The notes: generated by a model from the sequence alone, not told the origin. Shown: positions 26,223-38,746, numbered from the stretch's first letter. The stretch: DNA of 64,000 nucleotides from Acanthochromis polyacanthus (GCF_021347895.1 NC_067124.1:23116521-23180520); one strand, 5' to 3'. A program made the numbers and translations.

Positions 26223-27320
26223 CAGTCCCTCCAGGAATTCGCGATGTTGCGATCGCGCGAGTTCACGCGAAATCAACCAATCTCCGCGAATTTTGCTCGG
26301 CCTTGCAATTTTGTCCAATCACCGCAACTTTCCCGCAATTTTGGCCCGCCTCCCATGAGTTCCACCGATCATAGCAGCTTCCAGCGCAAACGTAATGCAC
26401 GTACGTCACCGAATTCACTTCCTAAACCCGTGCAATATTGTGGTGGAATACAAAAAAAGAAAAAAAAATTACGTATTATACACACTTTTTTTTTTTTAAC
26501 ACGAAACATATTAGAACGGCTGAAATGATCGGACAACAGACCAGACAAATCACCATGATGGAAACTGTTGCATCCAGATCCGTTAGAGCACTGAAAGAAT
26601 GAAGGTAAATTAGATTCATTATTCCACCAAAGAACATGGCAGAGTTATGTGACGATCAGCGTGTGTGAAACATTCCTCTGTTACCAACATTACTCAAAAA
26701 CAGACTCAGGGATTTGAAGGAAATTCTCAGGGTCGGTCAGAAATGACACAAGGACCAAATGATTAGACTTCGGCAGTGATACGGCTTAAAGTTTGGATCC
26801 ACAGATTTGTTAAGGATTCATAGCAGCATGGTAACCATGGCAACAAGTGAACGCTACCTCAGCGGCCTGCTGACGATCACATGATTGTGATCCTACAACA
26901 AATCTACCTCTGTGGACGTATTGGAAATGACACAAAGAACAACTGATTAAATTGTGGGGGTGTTTCTGAGTCCCATCAATTCCCGTCGCCCGCTACATAT
27001 TTAGGTCACGTCATGTTAAACCAGTATCTAGCTGGTGCTAATTTCCCACCGTGGTGTGCCAGCTTTTGTGGAAATGGGTTGGAACGTTAAATAATTAATT
27101 TCGGAATAAATCTTGTCAATTACAGTGTTGAAACATGTTCTACAAGCTGGAAAAAATGCAGCTTTTTAGCAACTGTCACTGTCTCCCGCAATTTCATCAC
27201 AACAAATAAGCTTAAAACATCACAACTTTTATCGCAATTTTTTTAGAAAAGCTGCCGTGAATTCAGGCCTTTTTGACCGCAACAATCACGAGAAACACCC
27301 ACGAAATCCTGGAAGGACTG
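26223..27320. mobile_element. non-autonomous DNA transposon with CAGTCCYTCCAGGA termini
   Basis: The left end reads CAGTCCCTCCAGGAATTCGC; the right end, in reverse complement, reads CAGTCCTTCCAGGATTTCGT. These are clear terminal inverted repeats. The first and last few hundred bases are rich in CGCGAATT/CGCAATTTT motifs, while the middle is ordinary AT-rich sequence without a transposase frame. A related end lies at 38002. The CAG terminus suggests hAT; the flanking octamers (CTGTTTTT and CTTTTTCA) agree only partly, so the target duplication is not proved. Confidence 0.7.
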
Positions 27321-29102
27321 CTTTTTCAACGGGTTAATCTTCTGATCATTGTACAAGTTAATCTAATCAATTAATTTTCCTCCAAAAAACTAAAGACAGA
27401 CTATTTCATTTAAATTTTTTATTTAGTTTTGTTTGTATTTTGTATGTCGTTGTATAATGCAGCATAGTGTGAAATGTAGTCAGAGGCTTGCATATTAAAG
27501 AGCAAAATTGAAGCCTTAAACTGGAAACTTCGGCATGATAAAAATGCCTTTAGAGGGCTTATTATTCAAGTCCATAGGTGAACTCCAAAATGAATTCCAC
27601 ATTTTTATGAAAACCCTTCACAAAGTCACAAAGAACATTTCTTCTTGTGGTGCATATACTCTCTAACCTTGGTAGTAGCTTCAAATTTTATGAAAATATT
27701 CCAGAATTATTTTATACACGTGCATAGTGAGTTTATGAGAAGCCATCGTGGTTTTAAAGTCAGTGTTTCAGCAGTGCAGAGCACCAGCTTGAAACAGGCT
27801 GCTGGTTAACATGGTTTCATGGGCTTTGTTTCAGACACTGTTTCGTGCTTGTTCTGTCATTTAACAACATAAAAAGCTCTAAATGAGAACACGGTTATTG
27901 GGAGTTTTGCTGTATACACTATGTGTGAGCGCAGAGATAAGCAAGCGGCTGTAAAGTGCCTCCATGCTGAACACTGCCTGTGTGCTTCTCTGTGCAGCAG
28001 CTCCAGAGAACACGGAGTTACAAAAAGGGAAAGAGGAATAGTCGCTTAATGTGTAAATTCAGTCTAGAAAACACAGACAATACTGGTGGGAAATGAGTTA
28101 CTGCAATTCTAGTTTTACCCATTTAATTGATGAGGAGGAAGAAGATGGTGGAAGCGGTCATTTAAACATCAAATGAAAACCAGAACTGTTCAGACCATGA
28201 GCTGTTTGAATGATCTGTCCTGCCATGTTTTAGTGATTGAACTTTTTTCCCCCTTTCACTGCATAATTCTTTGAGCAGTGAATAGGACTGTAATTAATTT
28301 ATGGCACAAGAACATTAGAAAGTACAAAAGCTTTACCCTGGATTTGTTGTATAGACAGGAGCGCATTATGAAGAAACTAGTGTTGAGAATAAGGGGGAAA
28401 AAATGTTTTATTTCTAAATCATCAACACTGCTGACCTCTTAGCTATTTTTTTCTTCTTGACAACGTTGCTAAAAATCTGGAAAAAATGTCTTGACTGCCT
28501 TGATACTTTATTAAAGACTGGAGACTTGTGAAATGTGTTGCAGAAATAATTTTTTATTCAAAGCTTAGAGTTCATCATATAGTCACGTACTTATTTCCCC
28601 TCTTTCAAATTTTTAAACCAATGCTGGAAAAGTGAGGGGAAAGCAGAACTGTTAAACATGAACTGAATGAATTAGTGTGGCTCTTAAACTAAGTGGGTAT
28701 GTAGGTGTTCATGCTTTGATACTGTTAAGACTGAACCTTGTATGATTTGTTTGGTGAACAAAACAAGTTGTAGAATAGAAGGCAGAAAGCTGACATTGAC
28801 ACAGAGTAAAAACTGGTCTGTTATCAAGGGAATCAAGCAAGCAATCCAATTTACAACCAGACAGAGCCAAATAGAGCAGACTTCTTCCATGTCTGCTGGA
28901 GTTTTCCATTTGTTCAACAGTAGCTCAGAAAAATATACATGAAAAGAAGGTTGCTTCTGAATTACTTTGACTCATTTTGTCACTCCACACTGTTGTAACA
29001 TAATGATTAATAAAACATTTACGAGCATTTTAGAACCACTGCTTTGATAGAGCTGTTGGTAAAAATGTCCTCTCTTTCCGTTTTCCTCCAGGTGAGGTGA
29101 AG

Positions 29103-29837
29103 ATGGTGGACCGGCTTGCGAACAGCGAGGCCAACTCCAAGCGGATTGCAGTGGTGGAGAGCTGCTTTGGTGCTGCAGGCCAGCCGCTGGCCATCCCGGG
29201 CCGCGTGCTGATCGGCGAGGGCGTCCTCACCAAACTCTGCCGCAAGAAGCCCAAGGCGCGACAGTTCTTCCTCTTCAATGACATCCTGGTCTACGGCAAC
29301 ATTGTCATTCAGAAGAAGAAGTACAACAAGCAGCACATCATTCCTCTGGAGAGCGTCACCATCGACACGGTGCCGGACGAGGGCGACCTGCGCAACGGCT
29401 GGCTCATCAAGACACCCACCAAATCGTTCGCCGTCTACGCTGCCACCGCCACCGAAAAGTCCGAGTGGATGAACCACATAGGGAAATGTGTCGGAGACTT
29501 GTTGCAGAAGAGCGGAAAGTCTCCGACGGGCGAGCATGCGGCCGTGTGGGTGCCCGACTCGGAAGCGTCCGTGTGCATGCGCTGCCAGAAGGTGAAGTTT
29601 ACGCCCGTCAGCCGCCGTCACCACTGCAGAAAGTGTGGCTTCGTGGTCTGCGGGCCGTGCTCGGAGAAGAAGTACCTCCTTCCCAGTCAGTCGTCCAAAC
29701 CCGTTCGTGTCTGCGAGTATTGCTACTTGCAGCTGACGTCAGGAAGCCTCGGGCCCCGCTCAGACTCCATCAGCCGGCCGGGGTCAAAATTCAACAACCT
29801 GTCAGACGATGAAGACGAAGACGACAGCAGTGACTGA
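29103..29837 (+). CDS. plekhf2: Phafin2, PH and FYVE domain endosomal protein
   Basis: Complete single-exon coding sequence of 244 residues (the human protein has 249). It follows a strong acceptor (CCTCCAG, exon from 29092), and ATG 29103 gives the conserved MVDRLANSEAN start. A PH domain spans about residues 35-131. A FYVE zinc finger spans about 149-212: WVPD at 149-152, the PI3P-binding RRHHCR at 171-176, RVC at 202-204, and eight zinc-ligand cysteines at 158, 161, 175, 178, 183, 186, 204 and 207. The C terminus is a Ser-rich segment and an acidic DDEDEDD tail. The family binds PI3P on early endosomes, macropinosomes and autophagic membranes and acts in endosome fusion and cargo recycling. 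Third codon positions are strongly GC-biased relative to the flanks. Nothing is truncated or missing. Confidence 0.98.
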   Translation: MVDRLANSEANSKRIAVVESCFGAAGQPLAIPGRVLIGEGVLTKLCRKKPKARQFFLFNDILVYGNIVIQKKKYNKQHIIPLESVTIDTVPDEGDLRNGWLIKTPTKSFAVYAATATEKSEWMNHIGKCVGDLLQKSGKSPTGEHAAVWVPDSEASVCMRCQKVKFTPVSRRHHCRKCGFVVCGPCSEKKYLLPSQSSKPVRVCEYCYLQLTSGSLGPRSDSISRPGSKFNNLSDDEDEDDSSD

Positions 29838-30700
29838 GGAATGCCCGATCCTCCCAATAGCGCGTCCCGTCTCTCTGTCGAGGAGGAAATACTCTGCTGA
29901 TCATTTTCTCATTTTGTCTTTTTCCTCCCAGATGATTGAATTCTGATCCCCATGACAAGAGTTCCACCTCTGAGGATTAATTAATTAATTCGAGGTGGAG
30001 CTTCAGTCCTTTCTGCAAACCAAATGATTTTGTTTTCTCTTTAGTTCCAGCAGGGATGAATATTTTCCTGAACACAATGATTAATCAGTGGAATGTGGAA
30101 TTAACTGCATGACCAGCAGAGCTCTGGGATGAAGTCTGACTGTTCGTCATCGCCTTTGAGTCCGCCCTTCTCTCTTGCCTCTTAATTAGGCTGCAATTAG
30201 TCACTACAGAAAACAGCGGTGCTAATGAGAAACTTCCACTCTGTTATAATTTAGTTTCTTCTAATTTTTTTCCCCTTTTTCTTTTTTTATGTTCTGTCCA
30301 TGAACTAAAACAAGGTAATTTCTGCAGGGAAAAGCAAATGTCTGTCCTGCAGGTATTATTCCAAACAGGACTTTATTGTAACAGAATTCTGGCATTTTTG
30401 TTGCCCTACTTTGTAAATTTATCTCTAACAAAATGCTAAAACCCTCTTTTCTAAATAACAAAATGTAGATATTACGCTAAACCAATAGCTTTTCTAAATG
30501 ACCTAATATAGTTGCTTCTGACAAATCAACTAAATCTTGTCTCACGGTGAGTGTCGGTCTCTTAGCACAGTTTCCTCAGCTGACATCCCAAAAACTAATT
30601 CTGCTTTCTGCCTTTGCCATCACGTAGTGCCTTGTAGAAAACTGAGCTCAGTCTTCAGTAGGGGAAAGGTTAGAAGTTAATAAAGCCAGTCTGCAAAAAA
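29838..30700 (+). other. plekhf2: probable plekhf2 3' UTR
   Basis: Follows the TGA stop. It contains an imperfect hairpin around 29967-30000 (arms TCCACCTC and GAGGTGGA enclosing an ATTAATTAATTAATT stretch). The first canonical AATAAA downstream is at 30679-30684. Use of that site is inferred, not shown; a longer UTR is possible. Confidence 0.5.
30679..30684 (+). terminator. plekhf2: candidate poly(A) signal of plekhf2
   Basis: The first AATAAA downstream of the plekhf2 stop, about 840 nt from it. Confidence 0.4.
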
Positions 30701-32996
30701 ACAGAGACTTCATGACAGGTTGACTCTGATGCACATTATGTAGGATGGGATTGTTTTTTGGTTTTGCGTGTCAACACCGAACAGAAGAGCAGAGTGATTA
30801 CCAGCCAGCCGACACACAGGAAGAGTTCAGTTTGGACTTTTCCTGGAGACACTTGAAAGACGCTTTAGCCAGCCATCCAATCTTAAAAAGGCAGGCGCTG
30901 GCTTTTAGATTTAGCTGCTAATATTCTTTTTTTTATTTTCCTTCTCAAGGAGAATCCTGTGAGAGTTTGGTTCTGGGTTCTGCCTTGTATTTCCACTTTG
31001 CTTTACAAAAATACAAAACAGAAGGGAGTATTGATCGTGTGGGAGTTTACGTACCGATACATAAACATGTGAACAGCTTGCATTTGCCTCCATGCAGCCT
31101 TGAAAAACATCTATCGTTGTATCAAAATGGCTCACTACATGAAACGCATATGTCCATCACTATAAAGTGTAAACTACCATCTCATTCCACAATATTGTGA
31201 AAACAATCCAACAATTGGATAATTAGGTGTTAAAAACATCTGAATATTGACTGATCACGCCCCACGTTTTCTTGCAGTGCTTGTCCGAACACGTCCTTCA
31301 TTGTCATGGCATTTTTTTGTGTTGCAAACAAGCTGTTGCATTGCACTCTCCTGAGAATCCCTGGATCTTAGATTTAATATCACCTCATGGGTGGAGTATC
31401 TTGGAAACAAAAGACATAAAGTGGCAAAGGCTGCACATTAAGTTGTAATTCTTAAGTTGCCAGAGTGGGAAAAATCCTCAGGGTGGAAGATGGATGAAAT
31501 GGTTCCTCACACCTGGATGGATATTTCTTTTAGTTGTTGGCTTGTTTAGAGGCTGTGTGAGCAACAGAGATGTGCAAAACATTGATTGAGCTGTTTTAAA
31601 GGCCAATTTCATTTTGGTGTGGAAAAAAAAAATTGGGAACATCAGACAAGCTTGTAACACACAGCTTATTCCATCAGTGAATGAATGAAATTAAATCAAA
31701 TGCAATAATCAGGAAGTTTTAGGGCCTGTTTTGCATTTTCATTTGTTGTCGCAGGATTATGTGTTGCACCATAGTCTGTGCGATTCCTCCCTGTTCTGCT
31801 GCTGAGGTGGTTCCCTGGAATGAAAGTGAGGAAATCAGCATGTTGTCTTCCTGTCAGTGACTCTGGCATGTGCTGCTTCGAGGTCAGATGACCACTGTGT
31901 GTCATAAAACAAACGCACCTCCACTGAACTCTGCTTCTCTGCCAACAAAGCTAACATGTCCTTCCTTCCCTTCCCTCGCTGTGTCGTTTGTAACTTTCTC
32001 AGCACCAGAACTTTCCAATGAAAAGCAAGTCTGCTTGTCACATGATACGGTGTTTGACCCAAGTCATGTGATCAGTCACTGAACCAGGAACTGAAAGAGG
32101 CTGCTTGGAGGAATTGTAACGAGCTACCTGTGGCAGCCTGTGGAGATTTAAGGTTCATTTACTCTGAGATGTCAACAGTTTCAGTCAGAGTTTCTCTTCC
32201 CAGTGAGTCCTCTGAGGAGAGAACTAATTTGCACTCAGAAACACCAAGCATTCATTTCCGTATGTTTAAAAAAAGTAATTAGTCTTCAGAGTCAGAATGG
32301 ATCATTTTGGAAGCCAGAACCTTTTAACAAAACTGTAAAGGAATCAGTTTAATATTAAGAGTTATGCCAGTTTGTGTGATCACCCTGTCACAGTTTTTCC
32401 CCGCCATTAGAAATCTTCACTGTTCCGTTCATTTATTAATGTCAGACTCAAGCTAGAACCTCTCAGACTATCAGCATGTTAATGAAGCTCCCGTGTTGCT
32501 TCAGGCCTCAGGTTGGTATTTAAATAAAAAAACATAAATACACACACATAGCATCTTGACACAAATCCAATGGTCAGGATACACAGATGTCCTGTTTTGT
32601 TCCAGCCAATCTCAACTAAGAAAAGCAGCAATTTGATCAGTTTGTCACATCCAGGTTACCCTGCCTTAAAGGTGTTCAGTCCAGAAAAGCTTTGTGTTTG
32701 AGGTTTGACAAAATCCAAAACACTGCACAAAGGTTTATAATACTCTGAGGCAGGATTTTACAGCCCTTGAAAGGATTATATTGTCATCATGATGGTTGCT
32801 AGGTAAAAAGTAAAACTCCATTACAAAGTAATCTTACAGATATGTGTGTTTGTGTATTTAATTGAACTCGATTCCTTGCTGGACGATGTCACCTTGTATT
32901 GAAGCAAAAGAGCCAGGTTCAACTTTTCTTTCTTTTTTTATTTTTTTTTACTAAAGTCCCCTGGCTAATATTAATAAGCGTAAAGTGGAAACAGCA

Positions 32997-33014
32997 CAGC
33001 AGCAGCAGCAGCAG
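32997..33014 (+). repeat. (CAG)6
   Basis: Six CAG units in non-coding sequence. Confidence 0.9.
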
Positions 33015-33429
33015 CCCTATCTCCTTGTCTGCCTTTGTGTAAACAGTTGAAGTGATTATTCCTGGAGCTCAGAAGGGAAAGAACTTATGCAGCTACCGAT
33101 GTTTAATGTGAGCGGTTGTAAGGTCAGTACACATGGAATACTGAGTTCATAAAATGCATCTGTTCAGTCAGACAAACATGGAAAATGGTGACTGAAACAC
33201 CTGTGGTTGGTGTAACACAGATTCGATTTGGTCGTTGTGGCCTGTTAAAGACCACTGTTCTCTGGGTTTGTCCTCATTTTTTTCCCTCAGTTTAAATGGA
33301 GGACGCTGTATGCTTTGGGTCTTTGGAATGAAAATTCTCAGAGGTGTGTTGTTTTATACAACAGTAAAAGTCATGAGTTAAGACTGGAAACTGAAACCTC
33401 TGAAATGTCTTTAACTTTATCTGAAATGG

Positions 33430-33452
33430 AAAAAAAAAGGGGGGGGGGGGGG
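33430..33452. repeat. A9G14 homopurine tract
   Basis: Nine A followed by fourteen G. G runs of this length are prone to length error in both sequencing and replication. Confidence 0.9.
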
Positions 33453-35056
33453 CAAGTTTTAGCTGCTTCTGAAAGAGCTTAACCTTTACAAGTGACACCG
33501 CTATGAGTGTCCCTAGATGATTATCTACATTTTGACTACAAACAGGCAGAGCATTATTTTTCTACAGTCAGTTATGTGCATTTTTTGACGAGGGTATGTT
33601 TATATAAAGCAACGCCTCGTCTATAGTGCAACGCAGCAGAACAGGCAGAAGAAAGGGATCATTTTCTTTTTGTCTGTAGATTTTACAGACTCAAGTTGTT
33701 GTTAGAGCTTATGCTGCTGCAGTAAAGGCAACCTAAGTGATTAGGGAAGTTAACATGTTAATGATCACTAACCAGCTGTCCTTTATACTCACTGTGGCTG
33801 AGGTGCTGACGGAGAAGACGACTTTACCGTCAAACCCGGAAGCACAAAGTCCGGCCTCAGGTTTGCTGTGGATTGCACTTAACAAAGTTGGCACATGGAC
33901 TCTGATCCAGGTTTATACCACATACTGTCAGTTCCACAGTGACTCTGTTGGGTGTTTTAAAATGAATCTTCATGTTGTTTTAATCCTGTTGATTTTTGTA
34001 CATTTGTACAGATTTGTTTTGGGTTATTGTGCTTTTGTTGTACAGTTCTAATCAGTTCTGAAATGACGCTGTCTCAGGTGTCCCTGTGCTCAGCCCTCCT
34101 CCTCTTCCTCCTGTCAGTACATCTCAGCAGCATCTGCAGCTTTTTAACACACCTCACAATTATAAAATAGGCAGGAAATTGTCTCAATGACTTCGTCACA
34201 GCAGCAGGTTTATTCCTGATATGACATTTACCAAGCATTAACTACATCTATTTTATTTTTAATCCTCTGTTCTTCAGAAGGGACAGGTGTTCAGTGCAGC
34301 CATCACCATCATGTGCTTAAATGTGCACATAAGTAACCTGGTCACACTCAGCTTTGTCCAGCCTGTTTGCCTCAGAGAACACTGATTTCTTGGAAGAAAA
34401 GTGTTGCAGAGGCTGGAGGAAATGACAAGTAACTCTGCTCCAATTTATTGTATGTTGTTGTTTTCAAATTAACTCCATCCAAAGTCTAATTAAAACTGAA
34501 ACGGGCTCCAGGTAGCTCCAGAGGTCTAAATCAGTCGAACCTTCAAGATTTCAAATGCCACATTTGCTCTGTAAGAAAGAAACTCAAGCTGGTCTGACAC
34601 AGATCAGACACAGCAACAAAAACAAACAGGAAAACCGATCGGATAAATAACTAATGCTCCCAAAATAGCCTCAGGGGTAGAAGAGAAATCTGATTACTGT
34701 CTTACCACATACTTACGCAGATTTGCACAGAATGTGAGCGCGTTCTCAGATTACCTGCCAAACCTGGTTTCTCTGAGTCATCTGGTAACTTGAGTGCATA
34801 TAGAGACATGATTTGTCTTCCAACGGTTGAATGAACCTGCTGCAGTCTGATCATGTTTGAGAAGCAGGATTTGACACATGGCCTGTGTTGCCAGGGCAAC
34901 ACTCTTATGTTGTACACAATCCAGCTGTTCGTGTGTTCACACTGTGAGCCACAAGGTCAACGAGTGACTCTATTCTTGCTGATTGTAGACTGAAGGTTTC
35001 GTTACAGCGATGAGCTTTAAGAAAATTATGTAAATGAATCATACATGCAACCAGCC

Positions 35057-35058
<2 letters not shown>

Positions 35059-35089
<31 letters not shown>
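35059..35089. repeat. T31 homopolymer
   Basis: Thirty-one consecutive T residues with no retroposon body recognised beside them. Confidence 0.9.
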
Positions 35090-35092
<3 letters not shown>

Positions 35093-37039
35093 GAGTTGGG
35101 TGACAAAACGAGCGTAGATAAGGTCATGATTTTAAAAAAAAACATCAAAAAAATGTTCTTCAGCTCAGAGAGTCAATGCAATATTCATGTTAGCTGCTTT
35201 TGTCTTTTACCAGAATAGCGATTGTTCTTGTCAGTAGCCTAGATGTAGAGCTGGAGGCTTTATGGTCATGCTGAGAATCAATCATTCATCTTGTGCAGTC
35301 GTTAGTTCCAGCCCTGTGAGTCACCACACATATCTCCGATTTCACAAGTTGGAAGGATTAAAGCTGGGAGTGTCAGCATGATGCAAGTCCATGAGGGTCA
35401 GAAATGTTGCACCACATGGACAGTACACGCTATTTGTTGTCCATTTACGCCGGTTTCCCGCAGAAAATGGAACGATAAGCATGAAAGAGATGACAGCTAT
35501 AAGGTGCTAAAAGCTTGTCATCACACCGCCTGTGTTAGATGACAGTGTGTGAAAGGAACAGAAAACATAATATAAAATAGTGTCACACTGTGATATGACA
35601 ACAGAACTGGAGTTCAGTCTGATTATCAGCCAGCTTTCTGTTTGTTAACTTGGAAATTGTCAGTTGTAGAAAGATTGCCTTCAACTTCAGCTGCGAAGGA
35701 TTTTTATAGTCATTTAAACAGCAGATCATTTTCTTGATATCAATTTAGCCTCAAAAGCAGAATTGTAAAGTGATTAATAATAGAATTAACAGCAAAAAAA
35801 TATGATAATTTAGTGAAATGACGACATGAATTAAGAGTTGAGCACCGAATGAACTATAACAAACCATTAATTGTCACCCAGAGGCAAAGATGATCCCTTT
35901 AAATGTCATATTTTGTCTTTCCAACTTTCCAAAACCAAAAAAAATTCCGCTTACAAAGATATAAAATGCAGAAGTGAATCTCAAATTGATATCATTTATT
36001 TTAATTCAGCGTTTCATGAACTGATCTCTCTGAGCTCACATTGTGAACACAAAGAGACCAATCAGTGAGAGTGTCGACATCTTCAGGTGTGACTTCATTC
36101 AATCAAAGAAAAGCTGCAGATCCTGTGGTGTAAAGGAAAAAAAAACCTTTGCCTGAGGAGGCAACTTAGGACAGCTGAAAGAGAGATCAATGTGTAATGT
36201 GAGCTTGGTTTTGTTGTGCGAGCCGCTCACTTGTGTCTCATGGATTTTTAAAGTTCTCTCCATTTTGCTCTTTGATGGTTTTTATTTTTGGTGTTTTTTT
36301 TTTTCCTTTTTTTGTTCCTGTAGTGTTTTTTTTGTTTAAAAGCTTCTTAAAAGGGCTTCAATCAGAATGTAACCCAGCATATCATCTTCAGTACTAATTC
36401 CTTCAGAAATCTTTAAGTATATATTATATATAAATAATGTATTGCTTAAAGTCAGACTGTTGTCCCGAGTCGTTCTTATTTTGCTGTTCTGGATTTTGTT
36501 GGAAAAAGGGGAAAAGCAACAATCGGTTAATTAATTCACTCAGTCAAATTGGGGTTTTCTGAGCAGTCTTTATTTTGATTTTTAAGTTAAACATTTTGAT
36601 ATGACGTAAAAACCAACAAAAGAACCTCAGCACCACTGAGAAAAATGGTAAAAATGGGAAATACGGTTGTTAATTTTACTGTGATTAACATCAAGGCTGC
36701 TCAAGCCAAACGTTCTGCCTGGAATCATTTTGTATTCATTGCATTCATCACCTGAATGAAAAAAGTGTTTGAAGTCGCTGAACATAAATGCACGGGTTTA
36801 CTGTAAACCTGTGATGCATCAAAGTGGATGCTAGAATGAATTATATAAAGAAGACTATAATATAATGTTGCTGTAAGTGTTTGAAATATAATCTCTATAG
36901 AAGACTGTAGAGTTGCTGAGTGTATTTTTCCTTCATACGCACAAGATGCACTTAAATCTGATTATAAATGCAATAATAAAGCTGCAAGCAACGTTGGACG
37001 GGTCTTCGCATCCTTGCTGGTCGGCGAACCAATGCATGT

Positions 37040-37053
37040 CCACCAGGTGGCGC
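37040..37053 (+). promoter_or_regulatory. CTCF-like motif, copy 1
   Basis: CCACCAGGTGGCGC fits the CTCF core CCASYAGRKGGCRS at every position. It lies in a repeat unit, so the motif was probably spread by the element. Confidence 0.5.
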
Positions 37054-37171
37054 TGCGACCGAGAGTATATGTCGGCCTACGGATGTGACGAGGGCTGGGC
37101 TGTGATCACACATGTAGAATTGCAGGCAGATTGGAGCATGTTCAGGCTAGTTATAGAGCATTTCCTTCCAT

Positions 37172-37185
37172 CCACCAGGTGGCGC
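37172..37185 (+). promoter_or_regulatory. CTCF-like motif, copy 2
   Basis: The same 14-mer as copy 1, in the same orientation, in the second tandem unit. Confidence 0.5.
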
Positions 37186-37789
37186 TGTGACTACGGCTGT
37201 ATATGTGCATGTGAATGTCATCAGGGCAGGACTCTGATCATACATTTAAAATTTCATGCAGATTGACGCATGTTCAGGGCAGTTACACGGTATTTCCTGT
37301 TTCATGGCGAATTGTCAAATTCCAGGGGTCGCCATTTCCACGCCCTCAGACTTTTGTGTAGTATTTTGATAAGTTTTGATCAGCCATGCCTGCTGTACAT
37401 CCTGGCCAAATTTCAGCTCTCTCAGTGTTACCCTGTTTGAGTACATAGCTTTTGAAAATGGTCAAAAATGACCCAAAATGCACTTTATTGCTCGGCGCTT
37501 CGCACATCCATTTTAATGTCTATGTTGTGTTTTTTCATGACCCCGTTTGTCTGGAAGTCAGTGTTATATTGTCTAGTATAGATCCCTTAGTATTGTTTGT
37601 CAGTGACTCAATGTTGTCTTGTAATGTTATTTAAGGATAGGTCTCTCTTGAGAATGTGACTCAGTTTCTCAATGACATTACCTATATAAATAAGGCTAAA
37701 TAAAATAAAACAGAGTAGCATAGTAGGTTTCTTAGAAAACATCATAGTATAGCCCTAGGTTCAAAAAACTCCATTTATATTGGTTATAG

Positions 37790-38002
37790 TTTTCTCATTT
37801 TGTGTGGAAATTGTGAAATCAAGCGGGACGCATATTTCTCTTTTTTTTCGTGGAAATGTGAGATTCTTGCGGGAATTATGCGCTGTTTTGCGGGGATTAT
37901 GCGGCCTTTTGGGAAATAATTGACCCCTGCATAATCAGCGGCATTTTGGTGATTAATGCAGGAATTCATTCGATCGCATAATCGCGTTTTTCTGGAGGGT
38001 CT
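37790..38002 (-). mobile_element. DNA transposon end related to the 26223 element
   Basis: Read on the minus strand from 38002: AGACCCTCCAGAAAAACGCG, then ATTATGCGATCG, followed by repeated GCATAAT/CCCGCA motifs. The terminus and CGCGA-rich subterminal region resemble CAGTCCCTCCAGGAATTCGC at 26223. The other end is not clear, so this is a partial or highly diverged copy. Confidence 0.55.
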
Positions 38003-38734
38003 ATAAAATAGCTTTCTCCACGAAAACTAATAAATATGAGGTCAAATAGAACGGTTTTAAATACTGCAGTCCCACGATGACAAGAATAAAGTTTCTCAAC
38101 AAAAACTAAATCTGCTGGTGGATTCCATGAAAGTCCTAATAAATGATAATAAAGTGCGATACTAAAGGTTTGTGGTGCTAAAAATGTCAAAGTAAAGATA
38201 TCAAGTTGAACATCTGGATGGAGGTTGATAAAAGTTGACCTCCCTTCATTTCTCTGGAGCCGACTCCATGGATTTTAGGGATGCTGGTTAAAGACCTGCT
38301 CTTCTAGTCGTCTTCCTTCTTGTCGCTGTAAAAAGTCTTTCCATCCTCGGCGACTTCAACACCTCTTCATGACAAGTTCTTCTGCCTCCGACCTCGTGGA
38401 AATTCCAGAAACTTGAGAAACCCGTTGAGTCTCGGATTTTGAAAAAACTTGTCCGACGGGGGAAGGTGTGGTGGGCAGTGGGGGAGTAGAGGGGGGAGGC
38501 CACCACCCACCACCAGAATATCAGAATATTCTATTACCTATTATTATTATTATCTATTTTTCCCGCTATGAATATTAAAATACGCCGAACCATTTGTCCT
38601 GTATCATAGCTACATGTATGACGTTTGTAGCAAAAAAATAAAAATAAAAAAAGCGTGAAAATCAGTTGAATAGTCAGAGTTAAGATGGATTAAATGCGCT
38701 GTCAAACAGCGCTGAGTGGAGCGGCTGACCGGAC

Positions 38735-38746
38735 CAAGATGGCGGC
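38735..38746 (+). promoter_or_regulatory. YY1-like CAAGATGGCGGC
   Basis: Exact match to a strong YY1 consensus in a CpG-rich patch (about 38690-38790). The ATG inside opens a 60-codon frame (MAAVFLAAQHPERR...) of no known family. Either a cryptic start or part of a repeat. Confidence 0.35.

Larger units (their letters stand above)
3787..29091 (+). other. plekhf2: probable long first intron of plekhf2
   Basis: Bounded by the donor GTATGT at 3787 and the acceptor CCTCCAG at 29091. It contains no second gene I can recognise. Open frames are short and mostly lie in mobile elements, which are listed separately (4569, 7433, 9983, 12065, 16735, 17385, 20890, 22712, 23240, 24370, 26223). The rest is AT-rich, with two GC-richer patches (about 23880-24090 and 25130-25380) that could be conserved regulatory elements. 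Confidence 0.45.
30701..36980. other. intergenic, no gene recognised
   Basis: AT-rich sequence between the two convergent genes. It holds only simple repeats: (CAG)6 at 32997-33014, an A9G14 tract at 33430-33452, T31 at 35059-35089 and a T-rich stretch at about 36293-36335. The longest open frame (33737-34051, 104 codons) shows no recognisable domain. Confidence 0.5.
36985..37530 (+). repeat. fish dispersed repeat with two 132-bp tandem units
   Basis: Begins near AACGTTGGACGGGTCTTCGC. It holds two diverged units 132 bp apart, each opening CCACCAGGTGGCGCTG (37040 and 37172) and carrying the shared segments GCATGTTCAGG and ATTTCCT. The second unit runs into TTTCCTGTTTCATGGCGA. The layout matches a widespread, internally tandem fish repeat. 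The 117-codon open frame across it has no domain. Confidence 0.6.

Noticed and set aside
29019..29624. 201-codon minus-strand frame opposite plekhf2
   Set aside because: A shadow of the GC-rich plekhf2 coding exon; the plus strand matches Phafin2 over its full length.
33737..34051. 104-codon plus-strand frame with a hydrophobic C-terminal stretch
   Set aside because: The hydrophobic run comes from T-rich DNA; no start context, splice sites or conserved motif.
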